This document shows, one piece after another, positions 34,070 through 46,900 of a DNA stretch of 64,000 bases; position 1 is the first letter of the stretch, and each line of letters begins with the position of its first letter. The notes below the pieces were generated by a model, which did no database searches, had not been told where the DNA came from, and saw only the letters and a program-made list of their open reading frames with translations. Source of the stretch: Aphis gossypii (taxonomy: Eukaryota; Arthropoda; Insecta; Hemiptera; Aphididae); the NCBI RefSeq assembly GCF_020184175.1, contig NC_065532.1, positions 25,668,001-25,732,000 on the forward strand, written 5' to 3'. The translations under genes and the position numbers were made by a program.

Positions 34070-34951
34070 AAACCTACTATAAGAGTATATATAATAAGAT
34101 TTCGTAATTGTTTTCTAGGTATTGAAGATTTAGTTAAATTATATATTTTTCTTTTGTTTAGTGTTTTTATATTTAAAAAATAAAATACATAAGTAGTAGT
34201 ACAATTAGAGATTTATATATCCAAGAGTATAAAATAAAAGTGAGTAGAGTGAAAATAGCCTCACGATGGAGAGAATTGATAACATTATCAAAATATAATA
34301 CATTTACTGTACCTATATTATTAAGTTTTAAAAAAATTAAATTAAACAATTCAACAGTATTAAGACATGCTACCATTTTAAATAGTTTCCAAAATCTTAA
34401 GTGTATTTTTTTAGGTATTATAATCAACAATTATTATTGTTTTTATCGTTTATTTTAGTTTAACGTTTAATGGTTGCCAACGCAACGGTTTAAATGCTTT
34501 TATTTAATAATTTTACTGCCTCACTTAAAATCTTGATTATTCGAATTATTTAGTTTTATCCGTGGGAGTACTATCACCAGATTTCGCAAAGCTGCATTAT
34601 TACTGACGACGAAGTAAACCTAAATCCCATAGCAATTAAATTTGAATTATCACAAGTTAATATATCACTGTTCATATTCATTATGTCTCCTACACCCCAA
34701 GAAACTTCACTTTTATTTTAACGCCTCATTAACAACTTTTAACATGGCTCCAAGTCACCACAAGGAGAAGTAATTTTCTCTAAAAGTAAAAGTTTTTGCT
34801 ATTTCTTTTTTCGAATTACAATTTAATTTGTTTCTATACCATTCGTAAGTTTTTCGCTATATCGTAATTTCGTGATTATACCGTTATCCTTCTTTTAACT
34901 AGCCCCTTGTTTTCGCTACCTACCTTTTAATTATTTTTTTTCTCCAACTAG

Positions 34952-34984
34952 CAATAAACTTGATTACTAGTTTCTTTCATGTAG
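34952..34984 (+). CDS. Candidate 33-bp phase-1 microexon
   Basis: A long pyrimidine tract ending AACTAG at 34951 and a perfect GTAAGT donor at 34985 bracket exactly 33 bp. Two of the three frames contain stops. The only open frame needs one base from the previous exon and leaves one base (phase 1 to phase 1), encoding INLITSFFHV after the split codon. That phase matches the signal-peptide exon at 33718-33793. Bicycle genes of aphids consist of many such short phase-1 exons. No further exon could be added with equal confidence, so this is a splice-site-based prediction only. Confidence 0.4.
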
Positions 34985-36240
34985 GTAAGTTTGCTTTAAT
35001 TCACATATTTAATTGAAACTATAGTAAAAAGTTAATGCAAAACGTATAATGTGTATGTGTGAGTGAACTAGGCAAACAATAACATAATAATATTATATTT
35101 TCCATAAATTTTAATAATTTAAATATATTTACTAGCATTATTATCAGTTATAAACTACATCAACAAAATCTGATCGTTATATTATTCTCAATATGCATAT
35201 GATTAAGTAACTGTTGGAATAACTACATTTACAATTTAAATTATGCAACTTGAGGTGATATCAACGGGTTTGTAGAAACCAATGTCTGAGAACTACTTTA
35301 CAAATCCCTTGTGTAAAGGATAGAGGGGTCTATGAAAATAAAGTTCAAAATATCTATATACATCTTAATATTTGTTTATTTCAAAGTTATTTGATTTATT
35401 GGAATATTAAGCATTCCAATTAAATTTAACAATGATCACTGACACATTAAATTTATGAAAAATGTCAATTTCTAAAATTTGATTGAAAAATGAAAATAAA
35501 AAAGAATAGGTATTTGTTGGAGTATTTTGATACATAAACATTGACATTTGAAGTATTAGTTAATGAATCGAAAGTATTTATTTATTATTTTTTTTTTCGT
35601 AAACATTAATCGAGTGAACTAATAAATAATAATAATAATGAATGTTATTCGATTAATGAACCACTCAGGATACAATTACAATTATAATTTGTAATCAATT
35701 TTGTTTTTAATTTCTTATTTAAATAGCTTAGTTGTAATATTCTAGTTTAAGTTATAATAATTACCGTAGAGTTATTATATTTTTTCCACTATCATAATAT
35801 TGGAACAGCGTATTTCTATATACCCAACTAATACGTTTGATTAGCTAGAATATATATAAACTCTATAATACTATTATGTATCGAAATGTTTCTTTAAAGA
35901 ATTTTATTCGTTCGGAGTACGTTACAGTACTATGCAATTAAACATTTTTTCAACTTTTAATTGACAGTATAAACTATAAATCAAATCTTTGTGGACCGAT
36001 TTTATTCAAAGACGTCTGACTTTAGATTTGACTGCAAATGATCTTTAAGGCAATTACAATACAATATAGTGTCACTTTATTTGCAAGCATTATTTTAATA
36101 CGAGTTAGCCTCTAGGTGTCACAGTGATCGTTATTATGTAGTGTTTCGCTTGTGAAGAAGAAAATAACAATGTGTACTAAACCAACGCTTTCCAGGCTTT
36201 ATCAATGCATGTATATGATTTTGTGGATTCACAATTAAGA
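34985..36240. other. AT-rich stretch, no assured exon
   Basis: This would be intronic if the secreted-protein model continues downstream. GC-richer patches near 35250-35340 and after 36196 contain short open frames; the latter opens 30 codons after a TTTCCAG acceptor-like site. No recognisable protein or consistent splice pair was found. Confidence 0.4.
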
Positions 36241-37080
36241 AGCTATTTTTTTCGCGGTATCAGACGCACATACACACTCGATCGTTAAGACGGTAGACTA
36301 TCGTTTATTATTTTGGTCGATCATTTGCCATGCTTAGACTATTATTCGTTTTTTGTAAACAGACCTATCCTATCACTCCGATCGGATATATAGGCGTGGT
36401 CTAAAAACGTACGTTGTCGTCGTCGTATATTATATACGCGGGCGACCGTTCGATTTCAATTAATGATACAACCGCCATTCTTTATCATCGTTGACGTGGG
36501 CGTTTTGCCCTCGTTGTCCGTCGCCCGCACACGAGTACTGCGATAAAAACTAGTCGAAACCGAGTAAAACCATAGGATCTAATTTGCACAAATTCATTTT
36601 GGCTTATCCGTCCACTCGTGTACGTCTATAGCGTCCTATATTTTGAATGTGTCCGTCGCGAGTGTGTGTGCACATGTTAGGCATAACCACAATGATGGTT
36701 GGTGGTAGTGGTTATGTATAGTGGATCGCGGTACATGGTTCGCTCGATAACCCTGAGGATATTATTCGCGATGCAACGCACGAGGTCGGGCGCTGCTGCC
36801 GCGCCGTGCCGTGCCAGCCGGATTTGCCGGCGAATTTATTGCCGATAAGTTTGGCCTGGACCGGGAGCGTTCTTGGCACAAAACAAGATTCGGCTGCCAG
36901 CAAAAGTACAAAAGTTTCATTAAAGATAAAGAACCACCCTCTCAAACTTTACACTTCACAGTAATTACCATCGAAGCGGAATTTATCTACGAAAATAATA
37001 AAATATGAACCCGCGAGAAATGTACTGCCATCGCACCGGTATATGGTGTGCACTCTCGTCTCGTTGCAGTGGTATGACAG
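36240..37080. promoter_or_regulatory. CG-rich promoter-like island
   Basis: The block is markedly richer in CG dinucleotides than its surroundings (for example the stretches near 36400-36550 and 36720-36870). Frames are open on both strands (about 77 codons on minus, about 83 without an ATG on plus), as expected of GC-rich DNA. None shows a known domain. The minus-strand frame begins with a hydrophobic, signal-like stretch (MRGWFFIFNETFVLLLAAES), but no donor supports it. Probably promoter or 5'UTR sequence of an unidentified gene. Confidence 0.35.
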
Positions 37081-40000
37081 GGTTTAACTTCTTTGCTGCT
37101 CTATTACTAATTTATATACTATATAATGCCGAAACCACCTCCTCCCCTTCCCCACCTATCGTTTAACAGCCAAATCATCCCATCAGCATTGTCAGAGACT
37201 TTTGATTATGATATTATATAATGATCGTTGCCAAAATTTATCTTCCTCTATATTTAGTCAAAATTATAAATATATGCGTACCTAAAATTATTCTCTAGTA
37301 TTAGATGTTGTATGACGAATTATACGCACTCGCTTGATTTAAAATGTAAAATATAATTGGTAATCAAAACGGCTTACAGAATTATGGATTGTTATATACT
37401 GTTCATGCGACTATTATATCAAGTATATGAAATTATAGAAAAAAGATTTACTATTATTGTTAAATACTATTGGGTTATGTATACACAAATTGACAGTGAA
37501 GTCATACGTAACGGGAATTTTTAAAAACTACTGTTATAAATTTGAATATCATCACGTGCAGTTAAGTTGTATAACACCATAAGTACATCTAAGATAGTAT
37601 TACGTATGTAATTATTTAATTTAAATATTTTCATAAAAAAAATTCGACAAACTTATATTCATTAATACTTTCAATTTTAAAATCTTATTATATCATATGT
37701 AAAGTTACTTTCACTTAACGATTTGTAATAATTATTTTCATATTACATTATTTACAAATAAAACAAAGTAATACTTTTACTCTCGAGTTATATTAATTTC
37801 ATGTTTTACTTTAGTTCGTTTTAATACAAAACTTTTACAGTAGACATATGCATAGCATACACCTACTAATTAAAATGTTTTTAAACTTAATTTATGTTCT
37901 ACCTTTAGACGTTCAGTGTATCACAAAATATAGTACCTAATTTTACTGCCACGTGGAATAAATATAATATATCATATATGTTTTATTAAAACTCCGTTTC
38001 TTCATTTTGTTTGCAATATTCACGTACTTCAAATGTCTTCTCAAAGTCGTTCTTGCCTTGGGATCGCATTGACAATAATACTACACTTAATATTGTGTAA
38101 TTTACATATGTCTCGAAACTTTCTTGAGATTTCCCTACGGAATATGAATAATTTGTTGAGTAATAATATTCATTATACGAACTATTGCTTTATGGTAGAT
38201 GGGCAATTAGATGTATATAATATATATAAATAAATGTTTGTGTGTATATGTGCGTAAATGTATTCCTGTTTTACTACACCTACTTGTATATAAAAAAGAG
38301 TAATATTTAAGTTTCTAGAATGAATTGTATATTTTAGAAAAAGTGTATTATTATACGGACTTGAAAATATAATAATTTGTTATAAAAATATAGTATGAAT
38401 TTTATTTTACGTTTGAATGGATATCAAAAATATCAAATCGATAAAATATATTAAGAATAATTAAAAATATTTGTGTACTCAATATATATTTATACATTTT
38501 TTATCTATTAATATTAGATATCTAATCTAACTTTTTGGGCTTAATGTGAATTATAATTTATGTATAACAACATAAATTCAGAGAAAAAATGTGGGTTTAT
38601 TGGTATTAGAAATGTCAACATTTGCATGTGCCCAATTCACACGCAAACTACACAAGAGGTACAAGTATAATTTGTCATTTTTTTTTTATTTATTTCTAGA
38701 TAATGTTTCATATCTACCGACTACACTTAAATATGTTTGACTTATTAATGTATTATTAACTAAATAATATAACTGTGCAGGCACTACTGTAAAATATAAA
38801 ATAATGAAAAAATACTTTTAAAAAAAATGTAACACTTACTTAACAATAATAATTATGCTACCTACCTAATCATTTTGATATGACAAATTGTTTAATAAAA
38901 TGATAAAATAATAATTATGAGCTACCTACTCGTTACTACTATAATTCTGAATTTATATAATTCAATAAAATTGTAATGAGTTCATATATTATATAATTAT
39001 ACCTGTTAGTATGATTTTATGTTTCTTATATGGTATCTGGATAATTATATTTTTATACATTTTCAAACGGTAGATACCTTAAACAAATACTTTTGTTTTA
39101 AACATTATCATATTTTTGTATTAAAAACATATTCGTTTAATGTTTACGTTAATATGATTGTATTATATATCAGTTTGTTTCCGTTGTCACAGTGTAATTC
39201 ATCTGCAATTCATGATTCATTTTTTAATTATTCAACAGTAATACAAACTAAAAACACATTTTTTTCCGTATGATATTTTGAACAAAATTAACAATTTATT
39301 CATATCGTTGTTGATGAATATTTTGTGAATCGAAAGCTGACTTTATGTAATTCACAAAAAATCGATAGTTAACAAAAATAATTCCTATAAAGCCCGTAAT
39401 ATTTTCCTTTAAAATTTTAATCCGATTAAATAGAATGCAATTATTATGGAGTATTATGTACGTATCAAAAAATAAAAATAAAATAATATTTTATAGGTAT
39501 TTTATAGTTAAAATATTATTTTATTTCAAATTAATTTTGTGATAATTTTTTTCTCCTAACATTTATATTTTTAATTGATTCATAACTATTACTATTATAG
39601 CCTATAAATTCAAAACATTTTTATAATTTATAGAAGAATAATACACAAAGTATGTTTAATATTATATGATCAATCATGTTTCTATTTATAAGAAACAGTT
39701 ATAATAATTGCAATAGGTTATAATATTTGATTTTTATACGTTTTCATACTTAGATAGCGAACATTTAAAAGCAAATCGTAATATTTTACACTTCATATTA
39801 GTACATAATATATCAAATAATGGGTCTAAGGCTTGAAAAGTTGAAATAAACAATTTCGTAGACAATCTAAAATAATGTAATATCGTTACCCCGCATCAAC
39901 AGACTTATGGTGCTTAGGATTCTCTAATGGATTTTCTGACTACATAGATTTATGTCCAATCAAAACACGTTTATAATTAATTTTGTGGTATAGAACTGTA

Positions 40001-40200
40001 ATATTCTCGAGATATATTGAGTTTCTTTTTTCCTAAATATAATTATATAACATAATTTTTTTTAATACTATCTAAATAGTATTATGTATTGTAGGTTTGT
40101 GGTTTTATGCGCCGGAATGTTATTTCTTTTGTCCCATTTAACCGACAATGAGATAAAATTAAAATTAAATTATGTATTGAACCGTTCCCCTTCATCAGTG
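37080..40200. other. AT-rich non-coding stretch, no gene recognised
   Basis: Only short AT-rich frames are present. A small stem-loop (TTTTGTGAAT/ATTCACAAAA, 39321-39359) and an islet near 39890-39976 with a short open frame are the only distinctive points. Confidence 0.55.
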
Positions 40201-41830
40201 TATTAGGTTTTTTTTTACGCGCACCCTTTAATTTCACGTACGAATTGCAGTTTCAACTCCCCGCGGAGATCTCGGACATGTTATTGGAGGAAAAATGTGA
40301 AAACCAGCAATAAGGCGTTTTCCGTGTCGTCGTCGCCGCAACAGTGGTAGTAAATACTAATAATACGCGCGTATATATACGTATATATATAAATAATAAT
40401 AATAATAATAATAAAAAGCCAGTCGACTGTTACGCGAAAATGCAATGTAACGTTATTATACCTTATACTATGTCGGTATATATAGCGCACGCTATTTAGG
40501 TACACATCCAAAGGCATGATGCTTTTTATTTTTTAACACTTTATTTAGTGTAAACTTGCTTACGAAATTTGATTTTTAATACTGATAATAGTATTGTGAT
40601 GGCCTGGGATTTTCACATTTACCCGTAACACCACAGTATTTACTTGTAGATATATTGTAATGTCATGTTAAACGTTTACCTGTTGTCAATAATATAATAT
40701 TATAAAATACTACAAAATATTACAATATCTACTCATAATATTATAAAAATATGACTGATATCCGTGTTGATATCGTAGTATGGGTACGTATTATATTATA
40801 ATATCGAATAACAGGAGAATTATAATCGTGTGACGTTCTACTGATGATGACGACTCGTCTGTAGTTAATCCAGAATGGACACCTAATTGGGTCGTAAATT
40901 GTCACGACGGATATTTAAACTAATAGACTGCGATTATTATTATTAATGAAATTAATATGGTATATTTGTCAAAATGTTTGTCAATCTGAAACCGACATCT
41001 AAAACGGATTTATATCGCGACATTAATATACATATATCCCTGCACCATTTCCCTTTTGTGTTTTTATCGACCGCTCTTGTCAATTTGTTCAACAATGCTG
41101 TCTTAATACCCGTAATGATTGCGGTACACAATAACATCAATTTTTAAATTTATTCGCCTAGTATTGTGATTACAGTTTAGCACGTCTGCATTAGTTCATG
41201 ACCAGAGTACTAGTTCAGTGGCGTCATTACGATTTTAATAGAGTTGGCATAAGTTTTGATCGATCCAATTAGGTGACTTAAAAATAATCCGCTTTGATTC
41301 CTAACAATTGAAACTATTGATCACGATCCATAATGTAGACCCGCCAGCCGACCCAAAGCTACTTTAAAATTTAGGGTTAGGAAAATGTATACTTCTGTCC
41401 CTTCCCAAATGACTCCCCTTATTATTATTATATTTTAAGACGACCTGTTGAAAAGTCAATTATTTTTGTCGATGAATTCAAGCGCGTGGTTTAAACGTTT
41501 TGTGGGCGTGTGACCACACCGACTCGTGCCTTAGGCGTATATACTACTAATAAACATGACGTTGGTACTCGTGATGGATTCTGAGATCTTTGTGACCCAC
41601 CCACGACAAGGTTCGAGGACTACTGCAGCCGTTTAGGCGGTGCGTACGCACTCTAATTCACCGGAGTCACTATATAGACGATAACGTTTTCATTGTTTCC
41701 GGAAGATAAAACAATTAAACCGATAAAAATTGAATTAGTTGGCACGTGGCGGTGATCGTCCGCGCATCTCTTGTTGTACATACACTGCTAGCGTAGGTGT
41801 GTTGTGGCGAGGCGAAGCGAGAATAAAACT
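40200..41830. promoter_or_regulatory. CG-richer region, possible regulatory or exon-bearing DNA
   Basis: G+C and CG dinucleotides are elevated through most of this interval. One small frame after an acceptor-like TTGCAG (40251-40313) encodes FQLPAEISDMLLEEKCENQQ and a stop, resembling a C-terminal exon, with (AAT)7 and AATAAA about 100 bp later. Nothing connects it to other exons. The remainder has no recognised gene. Confidence 0.3.
40392..40412. repeat. (AAT)7 microsatellite
   Basis: Seven uninterrupted AAT units following a short TA/GC alternating tract. Confidence 0.88.
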
Positions 41831-43016
41831 TGAAAAAGCGGTCTTGCTCACTCAATTATAATTTAATATATAAATATAATAATAAACACGTGTTTACTAC
41901 AAAAACTAGCAACTTCCGTTTGCGTAATCGAAAATATCGTGACGTTGGTAGTATATATACCTACTTTACGGTGGCCGTAGCTTTTTCTAGTAAGACGTGT
42001 GTTTGTCTCGAGAAGCAAAATAAATTGGTGTTTGGAAAAGAGACCAGTTTTGAAAAACAAACTGCAGTATAGGTTTTTGTTTTTCAAATTTTCAAAAATG
42101 TCACTTTCGCTTCCGGAAGAGGGTTTAATGATAACTTTTTAGTATAACTATTATGAACTTTTTCATTGTACGAACAAGAATGCCGAATACTTTGCGTTAG
42201 ACAACTTGTTTAAATTAACTTATAATAAAAACAAAAATAATAATGTCCACTATATAACATGGTATTAGATGTATCAGTGGTGTCGCTTCGGAACGGTTGC
42301 GGACCTTATCGCACATAGATAATACTATTATGCGGGGACAAGAATGCAAGCACGCTCAAACAGTGACAAATTAGGTTTTCGAAATTAGATGCACCCATTA
42401 CTTGTTAGGTATACCGTATACATTATGGAGCTCTGAAATTCTATTGGCCTATTACACGTTTAGCTGACATAAAAAAACGAAAAATCATAATGGGTAAGTA
42501 CATTTATGTGAGATATATTATACCAAAGGGGGAAAGGAGTGGGACCTCGTAATGAATGTAAATGGTCCACGCGCTCGCCTTTATAAATATTTATGTGTAC
42601 GGATTGAATTATTAAAAATGCTAATAATATGATGGGGATTAAATTATTATACCATTTAATTGGAAATAAAGAAAATGTAATATCGATATAGGTACTTGAT
42701 ATTATTAGTAATCATTAAGAACAAGAATTATAAAAGTATTATATTTTTTACTATTTTAAATGATTTACAAATATTTTAAAGAATAAGCACTTGTGTGCAT
42801 GTATATATTTATAATAATAATAATATAATATATAGTTTATAATCATATTTAATTTTTATGAATTCGAATAAAAAATGATTTCATAATAGGTATAGCTTAT
42901 GAATTATAATATCATTATAGAGTTTGTTGAGCTAAATATGACTAACTATATAGATAAAAATATATAGACTATATATATGTTGACAAATTGTTTTAAGATA
43001 TTTGAAAATAATTGTG
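41830..43016. other. Mixed non-coding stretch before the LINE remnant
   Basis: No gene was recognised. The part after 42780 may include the upstream, unrecognisably decayed portion of the LINE element, since the reverse transcriptase motifs start abruptly at 43017. Confidence 0.45.
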
Positions 43017-43930
43017 TTTGGTCCAATTATATTCATATTATATATAAATGTAATATGTAAGTTGGTAAAAGTAAAATAGTGACTTATGCTGATTATATTT
43101 GCCTCTTTTTATCAAATAATTTGTGAGCAGAAGTAAGCTTTAAAAAAACATACGATTTGAACCAAATTTAAAAATTAAAAATGATTAAGGAAAAAGTCTT
43201 AATTATGAATTATGATAAAGCAAATGTACATGGAATTTTCAATAAATAAATCAAATAGCTCCGATTTTCTTCTTAACATAACTTTAATAAATATATGGAA
43301 TGTGGTCCTCAAAATTGAAATTAAGTAAAATAAATATCGAGCATTTGCAGCTATTTAAGTATATTTCATAATAATTTAAGGTTGTATCTTTAAATTAATA
43401 ATATAGTTAATAAGCTATGCTCCATAATCTTTAAATCCGTTAAACTAAAAATATGTTACTGGTAAAAAAATATACAAAACACATATTATGTCGTGTTTTA
43501 TCAATCTATATTTGAATACCGTCTTCTGGTTTGGGGTTACATAAAAATCAATAATTTAAAAGATGTGAAACAAAGCCAAAATAGTATATTAAGAATAATC
43601 TTAAACAACAATTCTTTAGAGAGATCAACAATAACAAAATTATAAATTATTGGGTGCTCTTCTAATAAGACTTCTTTATAAAAAAACCACAATCCTGCTG
43701 ATAATTGAAAAACTCATCTCATTTCAAAGTAACCAAATAAATTTTATTATTACTTAGAACATACAGTTTATTATTTGCCTGTAAGGTATATTAAAAAACT
43801 TTTTGTTGACTATTTAAGTCCAAACTTTTTTAACCAAATTCCTATTACTTCAAAGAAAGATATTCACTAGGTACAGATTATTTAATATGAGAAAAATAGC
43901 GTTTAACTATCTTTTTTTAGGTGTATAATC
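43017..43930 (+). pseudogene. Decayed non-LTR retrotransposon reverse transcriptase (Jockey/CR1-like)
   Basis: Ordered reverse-transcriptase blocks are readable across several frames. FGPIIFILYINVICKL at 43017 corresponds to the LGPLLF.LYINDI block. TYADY at 43082-43096 is the catalytic YADD box with its second Asp replaced, which would abolish activity. FYQSIFEYRLLVWGYIK near 43496 is the conserved Y..L..YG...WG segment after the palm, about 150 codons after YADY as in intact elements. QSQNSILRIILNN, then YKLLGALLIRLLYKKT, then YLSPNFFNQIP follow in order. Stops and at least two frameshifts separate them. The 5' part (endonuclease, ORF1) is not recognisable, as in 5'-truncated LINE copies. 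No poly-A tail was identified at the 3' end. Confidence 0.85.
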
Positions 43931-46900
43931 CGGATACCCTTTCTTATTAATATAATAGTTTTTACTTGTTAATGATTTAATAAGTTACACATAATTTGTA
44001 TATTTTTTCATTAACTATATATATGTATATTTCATGTTGTCTGTATACTTATTTGATCTATAACATGTATTTCGTCTAACTGCCCAAAAGTAAATCTTCT
44101 TTTATTGCTGCTAATTTTTTTTTTTTTTTATACTTCATAATCAATAATTTATAAAATAATAATAAATAAATAAATACTATATTATATCAAAATATGATTT
44201 TGTAAAAAAATGTATGTATATATATATATATATACATATGTGTTATTATTTATAATTATCAAATCGATAACCTATTAACTTTTTATATTTGGTGTTTCGG
44301 TGTATTTTATTACACTTACAATTTTCATGTACACAACAATGATATCAGATTTTTGACTATTAGTTGTTGCTTGAAATACAAGCATTTTAAGTTTAAATTA
44401 AGTGATTAACCTTGATCATACAAGGGACTCCAATTTTTTTCATAATTACCAAATGATTTTATAAACTAAATAAAAAACTAAATTTAATACTTAAATCTCA
44501 ACGTATATTCCATACATATATTTTGCTTTAAATTCATTTAAATTAAAATTAAGAAAAAATAAAAATTTATCAGTCAAAATTATACAATAAAATGAAATAG
44601 TCACAAATAAATAAAACAGTGAAAATGCATTTACTAAGCTGTAATGTTTTTGATAAGCGTTTTAAATTATAATAATATTTTACTTGAAACTAAGAAAATG
44701 GGAGCAGTGCGTTAAATGGATCATCCTGTATACTAATACTAGAGAAACGAAAAAGAAATAAAAAAGGGTATCGTGAAATATATAATATAATAATATAATA
44801 CCAGGTCCCTGGGAAAGGGTCAGCAGTGGCAAGTGCGATAACGTCATACTTGACCATGTGCGTGCCGCGCAAAAATGGCCAAGTGGAATATTATCTGCTA
44901 TATTATACTGCGCAATTATTGTTATATATTCGCATGCATTCAATGACCGTTGTTTCACGTTGTTATAATAAGGCTAGTTTTGAGATTTCCTACTTTGGTT
45001 TTGATCGCATACACTTCCCATGCCGTCGTACGATGATAATTGTAATATCAAATAGATTCTTAGGTATGAAGTCACTTTTTTTAGCTGTTCTTTAATTTTT
45101 CTCGACGATAATTTATTTCACCGGCTTTAAATGAATCAAGTTTTAAATACGAAATCCGTCATGTTGTATGTAACATCGGGTCTTTTTCAAAAAAATATTA
45201 TTTAAAAATCATTACACGACATTGAAACATGATGTTTTAATAGGTAATAATATTATTCTTTATAGAGTAATTTTTAATAATATTTAGTCAAGATATTATA
45301 TTTACATATTATACGTACGATACGCTTAACCCAAAAGCTAATTTATAGTCATTTATAACGGTATAAAATGCCGAGGCCATATATATTATATAATTTATAC
45401 GATATGATTATATGCTAATACTCTACCGTAATTACTTGTGAACTATTTTTATCAGTAAAATATGGTTAGTAGTTAATTGAAGATACATGAAAGTTATCTA
45501 CGGGAAAATATAATCAAGACTGTAAGAGTTATAATTATTATTGTTATTACTCAAGTCATGCTATTTCTAACAAATTATCAAAAGAATTTATCTAAATTTC
45601 TTTGATACCTTCAAAAAATAATTTAAAACGTATTGTGGTAATTAGAAAATGAAAACTTTTTCGACTAATTATGCTGTTTGTTATACCTACATAGTATTAA
45701 ACCTTGAATTGTAGCAACGAACAACATCATAAGCAATTTAGTATAATATCTTAGAAATCTGCAATTACTTCTTGTATGCTAGTTACAAAATACTATAGGT
45801 AGTTACATTTTCATGTTTCTTTGATACAATCAGTATGCAATTTAAGATGAATAATAGATGAAACAACAGATGTTTATTAATGTAAATTATGTTTTAATGA
45901 GAATTAACTAATTTATAATTACTTAACTTAACTTGACTTAATTAATATTGTACTTTAATTAAAAAAAATAAAAATATTATGATACCTTTTAATCGAAATT
46001 AAAATATAAACTAAAAATCGTTATAGTTAGTAATTATTATAATATTATTTTATATTATGTTTGTATAATATGTTATTGTGCTTTATTTCTATATTTTACA
46101 TATAGATTATTTCAGAGGTTTTTTTCCAGTAAATTCGACATAACAGTATAAGGCATTTGGATAATTTAGTTAATCCTTTTGATATTAACTATAGTTAATT
46201 AACTTCAGTAAATGACTAATTGCTTAATAAATGTCATAATTCGTCATAAGATAATAGAGTGAAACGTGAACAAATATAACGTATACAAATACACATATTT
46301 TAGAAACAACTTTCGATTAAATGTAATGTTTTATATCAAAAATATCTTTGCCGTATATGTCTTATGTATTTCGAATGAAATATACTGGTTTATATTATAT
46401 ATACAATTTATATTATGCGTATAAAAATATATATGTAAGTATTGTCAGAGTTATTCTATTCAACAAGACTAGTGAGTGGATTAACCGTAGCCATTCGAAA
46501 TTTGTTCACGAAACGTTATACAAATGGTTGTATTTTCTACTTGAATAGTTTTTTAGTTTTTTTTTCTTTTCGTTCTATACACCTCAAACATCCTTAAAGC
46601 TCAACCAGGCGTGACAACCGATTGCAAGGTATTCCCAAAAGTTCTTCGATAAATACATTTTGTAGACGCGGATCTGGTAATATTGATTTTTCTATGGTAG
46701 AATATTTTTCTATTAGTTTAACCATACCTACTTAATCATGAAATATAGCTAATGCAATAAATTATACAATACATAATACATATTATATATTTTTTTTTCA
46801 ATAAACATTCTATATCATGATAAAACGTATACATTTACAAAAAATATACAATGTACGTAGTATACTGTTTTAATGCTTTATTTTAAGTACAAACCCTTTT

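Noticed and set aside
35250..35340. GC-richer patch with CTGAGAACTACT, resembling an inverted hAT end
   Set aside because: No matching opposite terminus nearby.
36712..36945. Minus-strand frame with a signal-peptide-like start
   Set aside because: Lies in a CG-rich block open on both strands and has no credible donor or continuation.
41590..41640. GGTTCGAGGAC resembling a tRNA T-arm
   Set aside because: No flanking T-stem, anticodon arm or acceptor stem could be paired, so it is not a tRNA.
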